In this document: positions 25,792 through 33,981 of the stretch, one piece after another
Position numbering within the stretch: position 1 is the stretch's first letter
Layout: each line of letters opens with the position of its first letter
Source of the DNA: Ruminococcus sp.
GTDB taxonomy: Bacteria > Bacillota_A > Clostridia > Oscillospirales > Ruminococcaceae
Assembly (NCBI RefSeq): GCF_016283395.1
Contig: NZ_JAEEMU010000045.1
Coordinates: 1-64,000 of the forward strand
Direction of reading: 5' to 3'
DNA length: 64,000 nt
Made by a program: the position numbers and the translations under genes
Notes under the pieces: model-generated
What the model saw: only the letters and a program-made list of their open reading frames with translations
Told to the model about the DNA's origin: nothing
Databases searched by the model: none

Positions 25792-27318
25792 TTATAGCTC
25801 TATTGTACGTGTTGCAATTTTTTCACGGAATGTTGCATCGTGCTCAACAAAAAGCATTGTAGGCTCATATTCCAGAAGCAGTTTTTCAAGCTGCATTCGT
25901 GAAAAGACGTCGATATAATTCAAGGGCTCGTCCCATATATAAATATGTGCAGGTGTGAGCAAACTTGCCGCAATAAGTACTTTCTTTTTCTGTCCCTCGG
26001 AATATTCCGAGATATCCTTTGAGAGCTGAACACGGTCAAGATCAAGATCACGGAGTATTGTACTGAACATACTCCTGTCAAAACTGTGTTCCTCGCAGTA
26101 TTTTTCGATACTGCCGCAAAGTCCGCTCGTATTCTGGTCTATATAGGATATTACAAGTCCGGAAGCGATATCACATACACCGCTTTCGTGTATATTGCCA
26201 ATAGGGACATTATATCCTGCTTTATTAAGAATAACTTTTATCAGCGTTGATTTTCCGCAGCCGTTGCTGCCATGAAGTGCTACACGCTCACCGCCGCATA
26301 TATTAAGGCTTATACCGTCAAGGACTGCTGTCTCTGAATTATCGTATCTGAGACTGTAATCCGCAAAGCTTATGAGATTTTTCCTGTAATGTGTAAGCTT
26401 TTCAAGCTTGAGCTGCTTCATTCTTTCGATATCACTGAGAAGTCCTTCCTTTTCTTCAATCTGACGGTCGATACGCTTTTCTATGTTCTTGACTCTGCTC
26501 TGCATTTTCTTAGTCTTGGCACCGATAAATGATCTTGTAGAGATACAACGGTCATTTTCCTTTATAGGATCAAAACCTATCTTTGTGCGCTCGTTTTTAT
26601 CAGCCCAATCGGAAGTTTTTTTAGCAGCCTGCCTAAGCTTGCGTATCTCCTTTTTGTGTTTCTCGTTTTCAGCCATTGCAAAGCTGTCCCTGCGCTGCTT
26701 GTTCTCCCACCATACCGAGAAATTGCCGCTCTGCACCTCTATGCTCTTACGGTTAAGCACCAGTACATGGTCGATACAAGCGTCCAAAAGGTCACGGTCG
26801 TGCGATACAAGTATAAAACCTTTCTTGCCCGACAGGTATTCCTTTACTTTTTCTCGGGCTTCAAAATCGAGATGATTTGTTGGCTCATCTATCAGCAGAA
26901 ACTCATTCTCGCCCGAGAATAGCACCGCAAGCAGAACCTTTGTCTGTTCGCCAAGACTGAGCGTACCAAAGCTCCTGTAAAGTATATCCGCAGATTCACC
27001 AAGCTTTTCAAGCTCGCATATAACACGCCATTCTTCGCACTCATTCCTGAGTTCGTATATAAGCTCAGAGCCTGTCATTTTCTTCTGACTTTCACTGATA
27101 TGATACGGAAAATACTCAAATCTTACAGAAGCGGTAATATTTCCGCTGTACTGATATTTACCGAGAAGAAGATCAAGGAACGTAGTTTTTCCCTTTCCGT
27201 TTCTGCCTATGAAGCCAAGTTTCCAGTTAGTATCAATGGAAAAGGATACATTCTCGAATATATTATCGAAGCTTCCCTCATAATAAAATGTAAGATCATT
27301 AACTCTTATCTGTGACAT
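25792..27318 (-). CDS. ABC-F ribosomal protection protein (Lsa/Vga-like)
   Basis: 508 aa, two ATPase domains and no membrane segment. Domain 1: Walker A GRNGKGKTT, signature LSLGEQTKVLL, Walker B LLIDEPTNHLDFE. A charged interdomain linker (about 190-300) follows, then domain 2: Walker A GSNGCGKST, signature YSEGQKKKVLIAAS and Walker B IWDEPLNYIDVFSR. The last motif is characteristic of the Lsa/Vga antibiotic-resistance branch, which dislodges lincosamides, streptogramin A or pleuromutilins from the ribosome; spectrum here is not known. Start ATG 27318 follows AAGGAGG at 7 nt; the open frame further upstream lies in the leader. Preceded by an attenuator-type leader, which supports a resistance role. 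Confidence 0.88.
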   Translation of the reverse strand: MSQIRVNDLTFYYEGSFDNIFENVSFSIDTNWKLGFIGRNGKGKTTFLDLLLGKYQYSGNITASVRFEYFPYHISESQKKMTGSELIYELRNECEEWRVICELEKLGESADILYRSFGTLSLGEQTKVLLAVLFSGENEFLLIDEPTNHLDFEAREKVKEYLSGKKGFILVSHDRDLLDACIDHVLVLNRKSIEVQSGNFSVWWENKQRRDSFAMAENEKHKKEIRKLRQAAKKTSDWADKNERTKIGFDPIKENDRCISTRSFIGAKTKKMQSRVKNIEKRIDRQIEEKEGLLSDIERMKQLKLEKLTHYRKNLISFADYSLRYDNSETAVLDGISLNICGGERVALHGSNGCGKSTLIKVILNKAGYNVPIGNIHESGVCDIASGLVISYIDQNTSGLCGSIEKYCEEHSFDRSMFSTILRDLDLDRVQLSKDISEYSEGQKKKVLIAASLLTPAHIYIWDEPLNYIDVFSRMQLEKLLLEYEPTMLFVEHDATFREKIATRTIEL

Positions 27319-27347
27319 AAAAATTCCTCCTTCCACGGTCCTGTATG

Positions 27348-27379
27348 AAAAAACAGAACCATTTGCTGCCAAACAGTTC
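27348..27379 (-). terminator. Leader terminator 2 of the ABC-F gene
   Basis: On the minus strand GAACTGTTTG, a GCAG loop and CAAATGGTTC (10 bp, two G-U) run into TGTTTTTTC. It ends about 30 nt before the gene start and begins 3 nt after the second leader ORF stop, the arrangement of a ribosome-controlled attenuator. Confidence 0.7.
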
Positions 27380-27381
27380 CA

Positions 27382-27420
27382 TTACATACTTATAACCTCA
27401 TGGTCGGAGGAAATAGACAT
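27382..27420 (-). CDS. 12-aa leader peptide of the ABC-F gene
   Basis: ATG 27420 opens MSISSDHEVISM and stops with TAA at 27382. AGGTG lies 7 nt upstream. A ribosome stalled near its end would cover the left arm of the following terminator and let transcription continue; that mechanism is inference from known ABC-F and erm leaders. Confidence 0.5.
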   Translation of the reverse strand: MSISSDHEVISM

Positions 27421-27453
27421 CACAATACACCTATAATGTGATATATATATACG

Positions 27454-27482
27454 CAAAAAAAGAGGTTATGAGAACATAATCC
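27454..27482 (-). terminator. Leader terminator 1 of the ABC-F gene
   Basis: On the minus strand GGATTATG-TTCT-CATAACC (7 bp with one bulged A) followed by TCTTTTTTT. Its right arm (ATAACCTC) could alternatively pair with AAGAGGT near the first leader ORF or with GAGGTTAT at about 27392-27399. Confidence 0.6.
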
Positions 27483-27556
27483 ACTTTTGGCAACATGATA
27501 AGACAGTACGACCTTCGCCACACTGCCGCATAACTATTCATGTGTTCAAAAGCAGA

Positions 27557-27568
27557 TCATTTTTTCAT
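27557..27568 (-). CDS. Three-codon leader ORF (Met-Lys-Lys)
   Basis: ATG AAA AAA TGA, with GAGGTG 5 nt upstream, about 30 nt into the leader transcript. Minimal ORFs of this kind precede several ribosome-protection genes. Confidence 0.4.
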   Translation of the reverse strand: MKK

Positions 27569-27596
27569 CCTGACACCTCTTTTTAGATTTTTTTAC

Positions 27597-27625
27597 ATTA
27601 TATCATATTATCATTTTATTGTCAA
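27597..27625 (-). promoter_or_regulatory. Consensus promoter of the ABC-F gene
   Basis: Perfect TTGACA (27625-27620) and TATAAT (27602-27597) with 17-nt spacing on the minus strand, about 280 bp before the start codon. Confidence 0.88.
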
Positions 27626-27639
27626 GTACTGTATATGTG

Positions 27640-27673
27640 AAAAAGCTGCCTGTATTAAACCAGGCAGCTTTTA
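27640..27673 (-). terminator. Intrinsic terminator after the LRR-dockerin gene
   Basis: AAAGCTGCCTG (27642-27652) pairs perfectly with CAGGCAGCTTT (27661-27671); the minus strand continues CTTTTTC. Confidence 0.9.
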
Positions 27674-27681
27674 TCATATCA

Positions 27682-28710
27682 TTATTTACTGATATCTATC
27701 AGTTTTTTTCTCATTGCTATCATATCAAATATATCAAGCTTGTTATCATCTGAGAAATCGGCTGCTTTCCAGTTCCCCAGCTTGTTTTCATCAGCATTGA
27801 GCAGCCACTTTCTGAATAAGACAAGATCAGATATGTTGAATTCACCGTCACAATTAACGTCACCGTACATATCACTGAACGTGCTTAGTCTGTTGTTTTC
27901 GTCCCAGTTGTATTTCTGGTACATTTCATATGACTCGTCAGGTACATATACTGTGATATCACTTCCGTTAACGAGAAGGTTTCTGTAGCAATCACGCCCT
28001 CCGCCTCCCCATGAAGTGTCGTCAACATATTCCGAGACATCTTTGCGCATCAAAACTATGTTTTTCAGCGAACTGCATCCTTCAAATGCACTGTATATGA
28101 TCTGTACGCTCTCAGGTATGATTATTGATTCAAGTTCATCATTTCCGAAAAAAGCTCCATATTCCACAATACCAAGAGACTCAGGAAGATCAAATGCAGA
28201 TATCTTTGTATCAGCAAAAGCATATTTATCTATCATTGACAGTTTGTCTGGCAGTTCTACTGATCTGAGATTTCTAGCTCCGCAGAAAGCTTTCTTTTCT
28301 ATACGCCATACAGAATCGGCAATTTCATAACTTTCTCCCTCTTTTGCAGACGGGTAACAGATAAGCTTTGTTTTGTCCTTATCATACAGCACTCCGTCTA
28401 CAGAGCAAAGATACGGATTATTCTCATCAACATAAAAAGCTTTGATGGACGGACAATTATCTACCCACATATGCTCAATTTTATCATGCAGATATACTGT
28501 TGTTATTTTGTCATTATCTTCAAAGTTCGCACTGGTCACAGGCTTATCAAATATAAAATCAGGAACAATTACTTCCCCCTCATCATCTTTACCCGCAGAA
28601 AAATATGTATAAGGGGGGTCGGCTGAATATGCTGTCATATAGCTTACAGGCAATGCAGTCATAAAAGTCATCAGCAATGAAACCGCACTTATCCGCACTC
28701 TCTTTTTCAT
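27682..28710 (-). CDS. Secreted leucine-rich-repeat (BspA-like) protein with C-terminal dockerin
   Basis: 342 aa. Signal peptide (KKRVRISAVSLLMTFMTALP, cleavage near YSA-DP). Residues about 80-230 hold LRR_5 repeats of the TpLRR/BspA kind: SVWRIEKKAFCGARNLRSVE, MIDKYAFADTKISAFDLPES, VEYGAFFGNDELESIIIPES. A type I dockerin closes the protein: YGDVNCDGEFNISDLVLFRK and AADFSDDNKLDIFDMIAMRK, two Ca-binding segments. It should therefore attach to a cohesin scaffold and bind a surface or polymer; ligand unknown. Start ATG 28710 has AGGAGTGAT upstream. It follows dtd after 52 bp. Confidence 0.88.
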   Translation of the reverse strand: MKKRVRISAVSLLMTFMTALPVSYMTAYSADPPYTYFSAGKDDEGEVIVPDFIFDKPVTSANFEDNDKITTVYLHDKIEHMWVDNCPSIKAFYVDENNPYLCSVDGVLYDKDKTKLICYPSAKEGESYEIADSVWRIEKKAFCGARNLRSVELPDKLSMIDKYAFADTKISAFDLPESLGIVEYGAFFGNDELESIIIPESVQIIYSAFEGCSSLKNIVLMRKDVSEYVDDTSWGGGGRDCYRNLLVNGSDITVYVPDESYEMYQKYNWDENNRLSTFSDMYGDVNCDGEFNISDLVLFRKWLLNADENKLGNWKAADFSDDNKLDIFDMIAMRKKLIDISK

Positions 28711-28762
28711 ATAATCACTCCTAAATAAAATCAAATAAGTTTATCGTTTAAAGTTTTTCTCG

Positions 28763-29197
28763 TTATTCAAGTATAACCGTAAAAGGTCCGTCATTGAGAA
28801 GCTCGACTTTCATGTCAGCTCCGAATGAACCTGTTTCTACGTGCTTGCCCTTACTGCGGAGATACTCCACAAAGTATTCATACAGCGCATTGGCTTTTTC
28901 GGGATTGGCAGCCTGTATGAAATTCGGTCTGTTTCCCTTTCGGCAGTCGGCATATAGAGTAAACTGAGGAACTACCAGAAGCTTACCGCCTACGTTTTCA
29001 AGGTCAAGGTTTATCTTGTCGTTTTCATCTGAGAATATCCTAAGTCCGCATATCTTATCGCCAAGTCTGCGGCAATCCTCCTCAGTATCTTCGTGACCTA
29101 CTCCGAAAAGGAGAAGAAATCCCGTATCTATCTTTCCGATAACTTCACCGTTTACTGTTACGCTTGCTCTGGTAACTCGCTGTAATACTATCCTCAT
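28763..29197 (-). CDS. dtd: D-aminoacyl-tRNA deacylase
   Basis: Hydrolyses D-amino acids wrongly attached to tRNA. 144 aa, full length. Signature residues: start [20 protein letters not shown], the catalytic-site [17 protein letters not shown], and the near C-terminal [12 protein letters not shown], corresponding to the cross-subunit Gly-Pro motif (here Asp-Gly-Pro-Phe). It ends 7 bp after the GH42 gene on the same strand, so it is probably co-transcribed. Confidence 0.95.
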   Translation of the reverse strand: MRIVLQRVTRASVTVNGEVIGKIDTGFLLLFGVGHEDTEEDCRRLGDKICGLRIFSDENDKINLDLENVGGKLLVVPQFTLYADCRKGNRPNFIQAANPEKANALYEYFVEYLRSKGKHVETGSFGADMKVELLNDGPFTVILE

Positions 29198-29203
29198 CTG
29201 CGC

Positions 29204-31174
29204 TTACTTCCTTACTATATCCATATCAAAGGGCTTCAGACAAAGCTTCTCTCTGTCTCCGCCGTCGATAATACTGTACATTGCCTTGGGAAGTGTTATA
29301 TGCACTTCCTTTTCTGTATTGTTGAAGAAGAATATATAATCATCTGTTCCGTTGGTGCGAGTAGTTACTTCTACTCCGCGCGGAAGCTCCATTAATCGCG
29401 GTATGCCTGTCTGTTTCATTATGTTGGCTGCAAAGCTGTCATAGAACTTGTAATCACATAATGTTCCGATGTAGTATGCTACACCGCTGCAATAACGGTT
29501 CATGGTGACAGCAGGTGTGCCGTCATAGAAAGTATCCTTATATTCGGCATATGCACGGGCTGTTGTAAGCTCTATGATATCGCACCATGCTGTACAGGTG
29601 AACCTGCTTCCCGAAAAGTCCTCTATGGTCTGTTCAAGTGGTCCAATGGGATCGTATTCAGTTATTTCCGCACCGATAAGCTCCCTGTAAACTGTTGGCA
29701 GAGGTTCCATGATACAGTTGTTGTTCTGATCCTTTACGCCGCTTCGATTGGTCATTACAACAGTTCCACCCTTGATAACATACCTGTATATATTCTCTGT
29801 AGCTTCTTTTTCGTAGATGTACATTGCAGGAGCTATGACTGCCTTATACCTCGACAAGTCAGAGCTTGGTGAGATTATATCCACATTTGCTCCGTAACGT
29901 GTAAATGATGCGTGAAGGAGTTTCAGCTGTTCAAGATAGTCATAACCCTCAGTCTGGGGCTGTATACCGAATGCCCAGTCATTATCAGGCGAATAAAGTA
30001 TAGCTATCTCTGATACTATCTGTGTGGTCTCTATGACACTGAGCTTTGCCGCAGTACGGCAAAGTTCTGCGAACTCCTTGAATCTGCGTCCTAAAACGTT
30101 GCTGTGGTCGATAAGTCCGTGCCAGTACATCTCTGCGCCTGTGTTAGCTGTTCTCCAGCGGAAATGCATGACCGTATCTGCTCCGTGTGCCATAGCCTGC
30201 AAAGCGTAGCCCTTTATCTGTCCGGGACGAGGCGTGGGGCTCATTGGCATCCAGCTGCCTGTAGGTCCGCTGAGCTGCTCCATTACCCAGAAGTTGCTCT
30301 GCTTGACTCCGCGCATGAGATCAAGTTGGAAGGAATGTGAATATATCTCCCCTTCCTCCTCGGGTATAAGTACGGGCGGATAATTGTCATAGGATACGAA
30401 GTCCAGCAAGTCGAAAAGCTTGTAAAAATCAGGGGTATTCTGACTAAACCAAACGTTAGTGGTCACCTTGGCGTTTGGATTTACACGCTTTATCATCATT
30501 GCCATTTCATTTATGAACTTGATCGCCATGTCAGATGAAAATCTGCTGTATTCAAGACAAAGTGCAGGGTTCTGCCATGCTTTGGGGTATGCATTTGGCG
30601 GCTGTATCTGCGATATATCACTGTATTCACCGCTCCAAACAGTGTTGCCGAATGCAGCGTTTATATTTTCAAGGGTGTCATGCTTGTCAAGGAGCCAGTC
30701 CCTGAAAAGTCCACGGCATACCTCACAGGTACAGGGATATGCTTCTATCTCGTTATCTATCTGCCACGCAACGATCGCACGAGAATTGGCATATCTCTTT
30801 GCAAGCAGATCAGTTATGCGCTTGGCATAATACAGAAACATGGGCGCATTTATACATCTGTGTGCTCTTATGCCAGTCTGTATCCTGTTTCCGTCTGCTC
30901 CCACACGGGCAATGTCGGGATAAGTCTCATACATCCACAAGGGAGGACAGCTTGTTGGCGTACACATTATTACTCCGATAGAGTGACGGGCAAAAATACT
31001 TATGGCTTCATCAAGCCATTCAAAGCAGAATTCGCCGTCGCGCGGTTCAAGCTTTGACCATGCGAATTCGCCTATGCGGACAAACTTTACGCCTGTCTTT
31101 GCCATAAGGTCTGCATCTATCTTCCAAAGCTCTCTGTTCCATTGTTCGGGATAATAATCTACGCCAATTCTCAT
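29204..31174 (-). CDS. Glycoside hydrolase family 42 beta-galactosidase
   Basis: 656 aa, no signal peptide, so intracellular. N-terminal MRIGVDYYPEQWNRELWKID starts the TIM barrel. Acid/base Glu142 lies in AWQIDNEIEAY; the nucleophile Glu is in NFWVMEQLSGP near residue 310. A Cys cluster (Cys107 and CTCEVC at about 148-153) matches the zinc site of many GH42 enzymes. Trimerisation and C-terminal beta domains follow. It would cleave beta-galactosides (or arabinogalactan-derived oligosaccharides) after import. Neighbours are a histidine phosphatase gene upstream and dtd downstream. Confidence 0.94.
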   Translation of the reverse strand: MRIGVDYYPEQWNRELWKIDADLMAKTGVKFVRIGEFAWSKLEPRDGEFCFEWLDEAISIFARHSIGVIMCTPTSCPPLWMYETYPDIARVGADGNRIQTGIRAHRCINAPMFLYYAKRITDLLAKRYANSRAIVAWQIDNEIEAYPCTCEVCRGLFRDWLLDKHDTLENINAAFGNTVWSGEYSDISQIQPPNAYPKAWQNPALCLEYSRFSSDMAIKFINEMAMMIKRVNPNAKVTTNVWFSQNTPDFYKLFDLLDFVSYDNYPPVLIPEEEGEIYSHSFQLDLMRGVKQSNFWVMEQLSGPTGSWMPMSPTPRPGQIKGYALQAMAHGADTVMHFRWRTANTGAEMYWHGLIDHSNVLGRRFKEFAELCRTAAKLSVIETTQIVSEIAILYSPDNDWAFGIQPQTEGYDYLEQLKLLHASFTRYGANVDIISPSSDLSRYKAVIAPAMYIYEKEATENIYRYVIKGGTVVMTNRSGVKDQNNNCIMEPLPTVYRELIGAEITEYDPIGPLEQTIEDFSGSRFTCTAWCDIIELTTARAYAEYKDTFYDGTPAVTMNRYCSGVAYYIGTLCDYKFYDSFAANIMKQTGIPRLMELPRGVEVTTRTNGTDDYIFFFNNTEKEVHITLPKAMYSIIDGGDREKLCLKPFDMDIVRK

Positions 31175-31187
31175 AACATCACTCCGC

Positions 31188-31727
31188 TCAGTTTACGTTA
31201 TATTCGATAAGTCCGCAATTGTCCGTGAACCAGTTTGCAAACTCATCTGTTGTCATATCATTGAAATAGGTCTCTATTACCCGGCATATTCCGCCATGAC
31301 TTACTATAAGCACGTTCTTGTCTCTGTACCTGCTTATAATATCGTCAAGTGCCGCATAGACCCTGTGGGAAAGCTGAAGAAGTGATTCGCCGCTCTTTCC
31401 CATTCGTACCCCAAAGTTTATTTTGTTTTCGGCAAAGCCTTCCGTAAATCGGCTCTTGCCTTCGTATTCACCATAATCCCATTCTCTGAGACGCTCGTCG
31501 ATGACCATATCTATGCCGCATTTTTCGGCAACTGCCCTCGCAGTTTTCATAGCACGTTTCATCGGCGATACTATCATAAGGTCGATATTTCCGAGCTCAT
31601 TTATCTTCTCGGCAAGCTCCTGCGCCTGCTTTTCACCTGTTTCATCAAGGTCGATATCTGTAGTTCCGAGAATTATCTCCTGCTTGTTGTACGCGGTCTG
31701 TCCGTGCCGCGTGGAATATATCTTCAA
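31188..31727 (-). CDS. Histidine phosphatase family protein (phosphoglycerate-mutase-like)
   Basis: About 179 aa. The RHG motif STRHGQTAYN holds the phosphohistidine; LGTTDIDLDETGEKQAQELA, MIVSPMKRAMKTA, DERLREWDYGEYEG and VSHGGICRVIE (second catalytic His) complete the family. Cofactor-independent phosphatase of small phosphoesters; precise substrate unknown. The open frame has ATG at 31742, but that ATG is part of TGGAGG, which serves a TTG at 31727 (MKIYSTRHGQ) with 8-nt spacing, so TTG is preferred. Lies upstream of GH42 on the same strand. Confidence 0.85.
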   Translation of the reverse strand: MKIYSTRHGQTAYNKQEIILGTTDIDLDETGEKQAQELAEKINELGNIDLMIVSPMKRAMKTARAVAEKCGIDMVIDERLREWDYGEYEGKSRFTEGFAENKINFGVRMGKSGESLLQLSHRVYAALDDIISRYRDKNVLIVSHGGICRVIETYFNDMTTDEFANWFTDNCGLIEYNVN

Positions 31728-31751
31728 TACCTGTGCCTCCATTGTTCGTGT

Positions 31752-31815
31752 TGTACATATGGAAAGTCTATGTACACTATTGAGGAAGAACCTTTCCTCA
31801 GAAAGGTTTGCCCCG
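31752..31815. repeat. Palindrome plus dispersed hairpin repeat
   Basis: TGTACATA and TATGTACA form an 8-bp inverted repeat near 31752-31776. The segment 31781-31815, read on the minus strand, nearly equals the hairpin at 25475-25509 (shared core AACCTTTCTGAGGAAAGGTT), about 6 kb away. It follows the recN stop and may end its transcript. Confidence 0.65.
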
Positions 31816-31849
31816 ATAAATGCACATATACCTTCATATAAACAGCACG

Positions 31850-33511
31850 TTATAATTCAGATGCTTTTTGTATTTCGGCGCGGGCGTTGTCAAGCATAAG
31901 TGCGCTTGGATCATCACCGCCCATTATTCGCGCAATCTCGGACACTCTGCCGTCCATATCGAGCTGCATAACATGAGTCTCTGTGCGGTCGCCTACTATC
32001 TGCTTTTCGATAAGCAGATGATTGTCCGCCATTACTGCTATCTGAGACAGATGAGTAACGCATATTACCTGTCTGACTTTACCTATCTCTCTCAGCTTTA
32101 TGCCGATTTTCTGCGCTGCCTTGCCGCTTACCCCTGTATCTATCTCGTCAAATATCATAGTGGGGATAGAGTCCTTATCGGCAATAACGCTTTTCAGTGC
32201 AAGCATTATTCTCGAAAGCTCACCGCCCGATGCTATCTTGGATATAGGCTTGGGTTCTTCACCCTTGTTTGCGGAAATGAGAAACTCCACTGAGTCCATA
32301 CCGTTTACTGTGAGCTTGCCCTTTTCATGGCGGACTGCAATTATTACTCCTGCCATGTTGAGGAATTCAAGCTCTGCCGTAACACGCTCTGTGAAACGCT
32401 TTGCAACTTTTTCGCGGTATTCATACAGTGCCTTTGCCTGCTCCGTTACCTTGTGAAGAAGCTCCTCTCGCTTTGACATGAGCTCTTTTATCTCAGTATC
32501 GGAGCTTTCAAGCTGCATTATTTCGCGGCAGGCATCATCGTAGAGTTTAACAAGTCCTTCGCAGTCTGTTGCGTACTTACGCTTAAGTTTATTTATGGAA
32601 TTTAGCCTTGTACCGAGATACTCCAGACGCTGTCCGTCAAGCTCCACCTTGTCTGCAAGGCTTTCAAGCTCGGAAGCTATGTCTGCAAGCTCGATCTCTG
32701 CTGCCGAAAGTCTTTCGTAAAGGCTGTTCAGAGTCTCGTTTGTATCGGTAAAGCCTGCTATCTCAGTCTCTGCGGAAACTATCATATCAGAAGCTGCTTC
32801 CTCGCCTGTCAGAGCGTTTACCGCACTCTTTATGGCTATTATTGTCTTTTCCGAATTCTTTGCAGTCTCGTACTCCTTTTCAAGCTCGTCATCTTCGCCG
32901 TCACGGAGTTCAAGCTCGCCTATATCGTCGATTATCTCGTTGAGCTTTCTGCTGCGCTCGATACGGGTCTGTTCAAGCTTTTTTAGCTCGCCAAGCTTTC
33001 TCGCAGTCTGCTGCAATTCGCGGAACGTCACTCTGTATTCGTTTAAAAGTGTATCATCTCCACCGAAATCATCAAGTATCTGCAAATGCTTCTCGCTGTC
33101 AAGAAGTATCTGGTTATCATGCTGTCCGTGGATATTGATAAGCATTGAGCCTATCTCTTTGAGAAGTGCAGCAGGAGCTGTTCTCTGGTTTATCCTTGAA
33201 ACGCTTCCGCCGTCCGCGCTTATCTCTCGCGTTACAGTTATCTCTTCATCATCGTGTGATATGCCGAGCTCGTCAAGCTTTTCGCAGACCTCATTGGAAA
33301 GATCTGTGAACAATGCGGTAATTACAGCTTTTTCGCAGCCTGTACGTACTATGTCCTTTGTGCATCTCTGTCCGAGAACAGCATTTATTCCGTTTATAAG
33401 TATGGATTTACCTGCTCCCGTTTCACCTGTAAAAATGTTCAGCCTGCTGTCGAGTGGAATGACTGCTTCCTTGATAACAGCAAGATTTTGTATATAAATC
33501 TCCTTTAACAT
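31850..33511 (-). CDS. recN: DNA repair protein RecN
   Basis: SMC-like ATPase that acts early at double-strand breaks. 553 aa. Walker A FTGETGAGKSILINGI, then a long coiled-coil region (about residues 160-360, rich in Leu/Glu/Lys heptads), ABC signature SGGELSRIMLALK and Walker B MIFDEIDTGVSGKAA. Starts MLKEIYIQNLAVIKEAVIPL as usual. Last gene of the spoIIIA-to-recN block, following argR after 10 bp, an order shared with Bacillus and many Clostridia. Confidence 0.97.
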   Translation of the reverse strand: MLKEIYIQNLAVIKEAVIPLDSRLNIFTGETGAGKSILINGINAVLGQRCTKDIVRTGCEKAVITALFTDLSNEVCEKLDELGISHDDEEITVTREISADGGSVSRINQRTAPAALLKEIGSMLINIHGQHDNQILLDSEKHLQILDDFGGDDTLLNEYRVTFRELQQTARKLGELKKLEQTRIERSRKLNEIIDDIGELELRDGEDDELEKEYETAKNSEKTIIAIKSAVNALTGEEAASDMIVSAETEIAGFTDTNETLNSLYERLSAAEIELADIASELESLADKVELDGQRLEYLGTRLNSINKLKRKYATDCEGLVKLYDDACREIMQLESSDTEIKELMSKREELLHKVTEQAKALYEYREKVAKRFTERVTAELEFLNMAGVIIAVRHEKGKLTVNGMDSVEFLISANKGEEPKPISKIASGGELSRIMLALKSVIADKDSIPTMIFDEIDTGVSGKAAQKIGIKLREIGKVRQVICVTHLSQIAVMADNHLLIEKQIVGDRTETHVMQLDMDGRVSEIARIMGGDDPSALMLDNARAEIQKASEL

Positions 33512-33521
33512 CTGTCAGAGC

Positions 33522-33965
33522 TTACCTCCTCGGGAAAAGCTCGCTGCGGAACTTTTTGGAAAGCTTTTTCGCATCTGCTTCGCTTCTTACAAGTATGAAT
33601 ATGGTATCATCACCTGCAATAGTACCAACTACGCCCTGATGCTCCACTGAGTCTATGGCTGCACAAGTTCCCTGAGCCATGCCTGCACGGCATTTCAGTA
33701 CTATGGTATTCATTGCGTAATCCACTGATATCACGGCTTCTTCAAACAGCGATCTTTCAGCAACAGCTGCCGCAGGTACGGAATAACGGTATACTCCGTG
33801 CTCGTCCCTCTGCTTTATAAGTGACAGCTGCTGGATATCTCTTGACAGTGTTGCCTGTGTAGTCTTTATACCTCGCTGTGCAAGAAGCTGTATAAGAAGC
33901 TCCTGCGTTGCTACGGGCTGCTCGTTTATTATCTCAAGTATTGCTTCATGTCTGCGGTTCTTCAT
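33522..33965 (-). CDS. argR: Arginine repressor
   Basis: Hexameric regulator that binds arginine and ARG boxes. 147 aa: N-terminal winged helix (RRHEAILEIINEQPVATQEL, TTQATLSRDIQQLSLIK recognition helix) and C-terminal oligomerisation/arginine-binding domain with GTCAAIDSVEHQGVVGTIAGD. Placed between nadK and recN, as ahrC is near recN in Bacillus. Confidence 0.95.
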   Translation of the reverse strand: MKNRRHEAILEIINEQPVATQELLIQLLAQRGIKTTQATLSRDIQQLSLIKQRDEHGVYRYSVPAAAVAERSLFEEAVISVDYAMNTIVLKCRAGMAQGTCAAIDSVEHQGVVGTIAGDDTIFILVRSEADAKKLSKKFRSELFPRR

Positions 33966-33981
33966 AATACCACCGTTTTCC

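Noticed and set aside
27440..27552. 36-codon ORF (MNSYAAVWRRSYC...) across leader terminator 1 of the ABC-F gene
   Set aside because: No Shine-Dalgarno before its ATG; could matter if translated, but unsupported.
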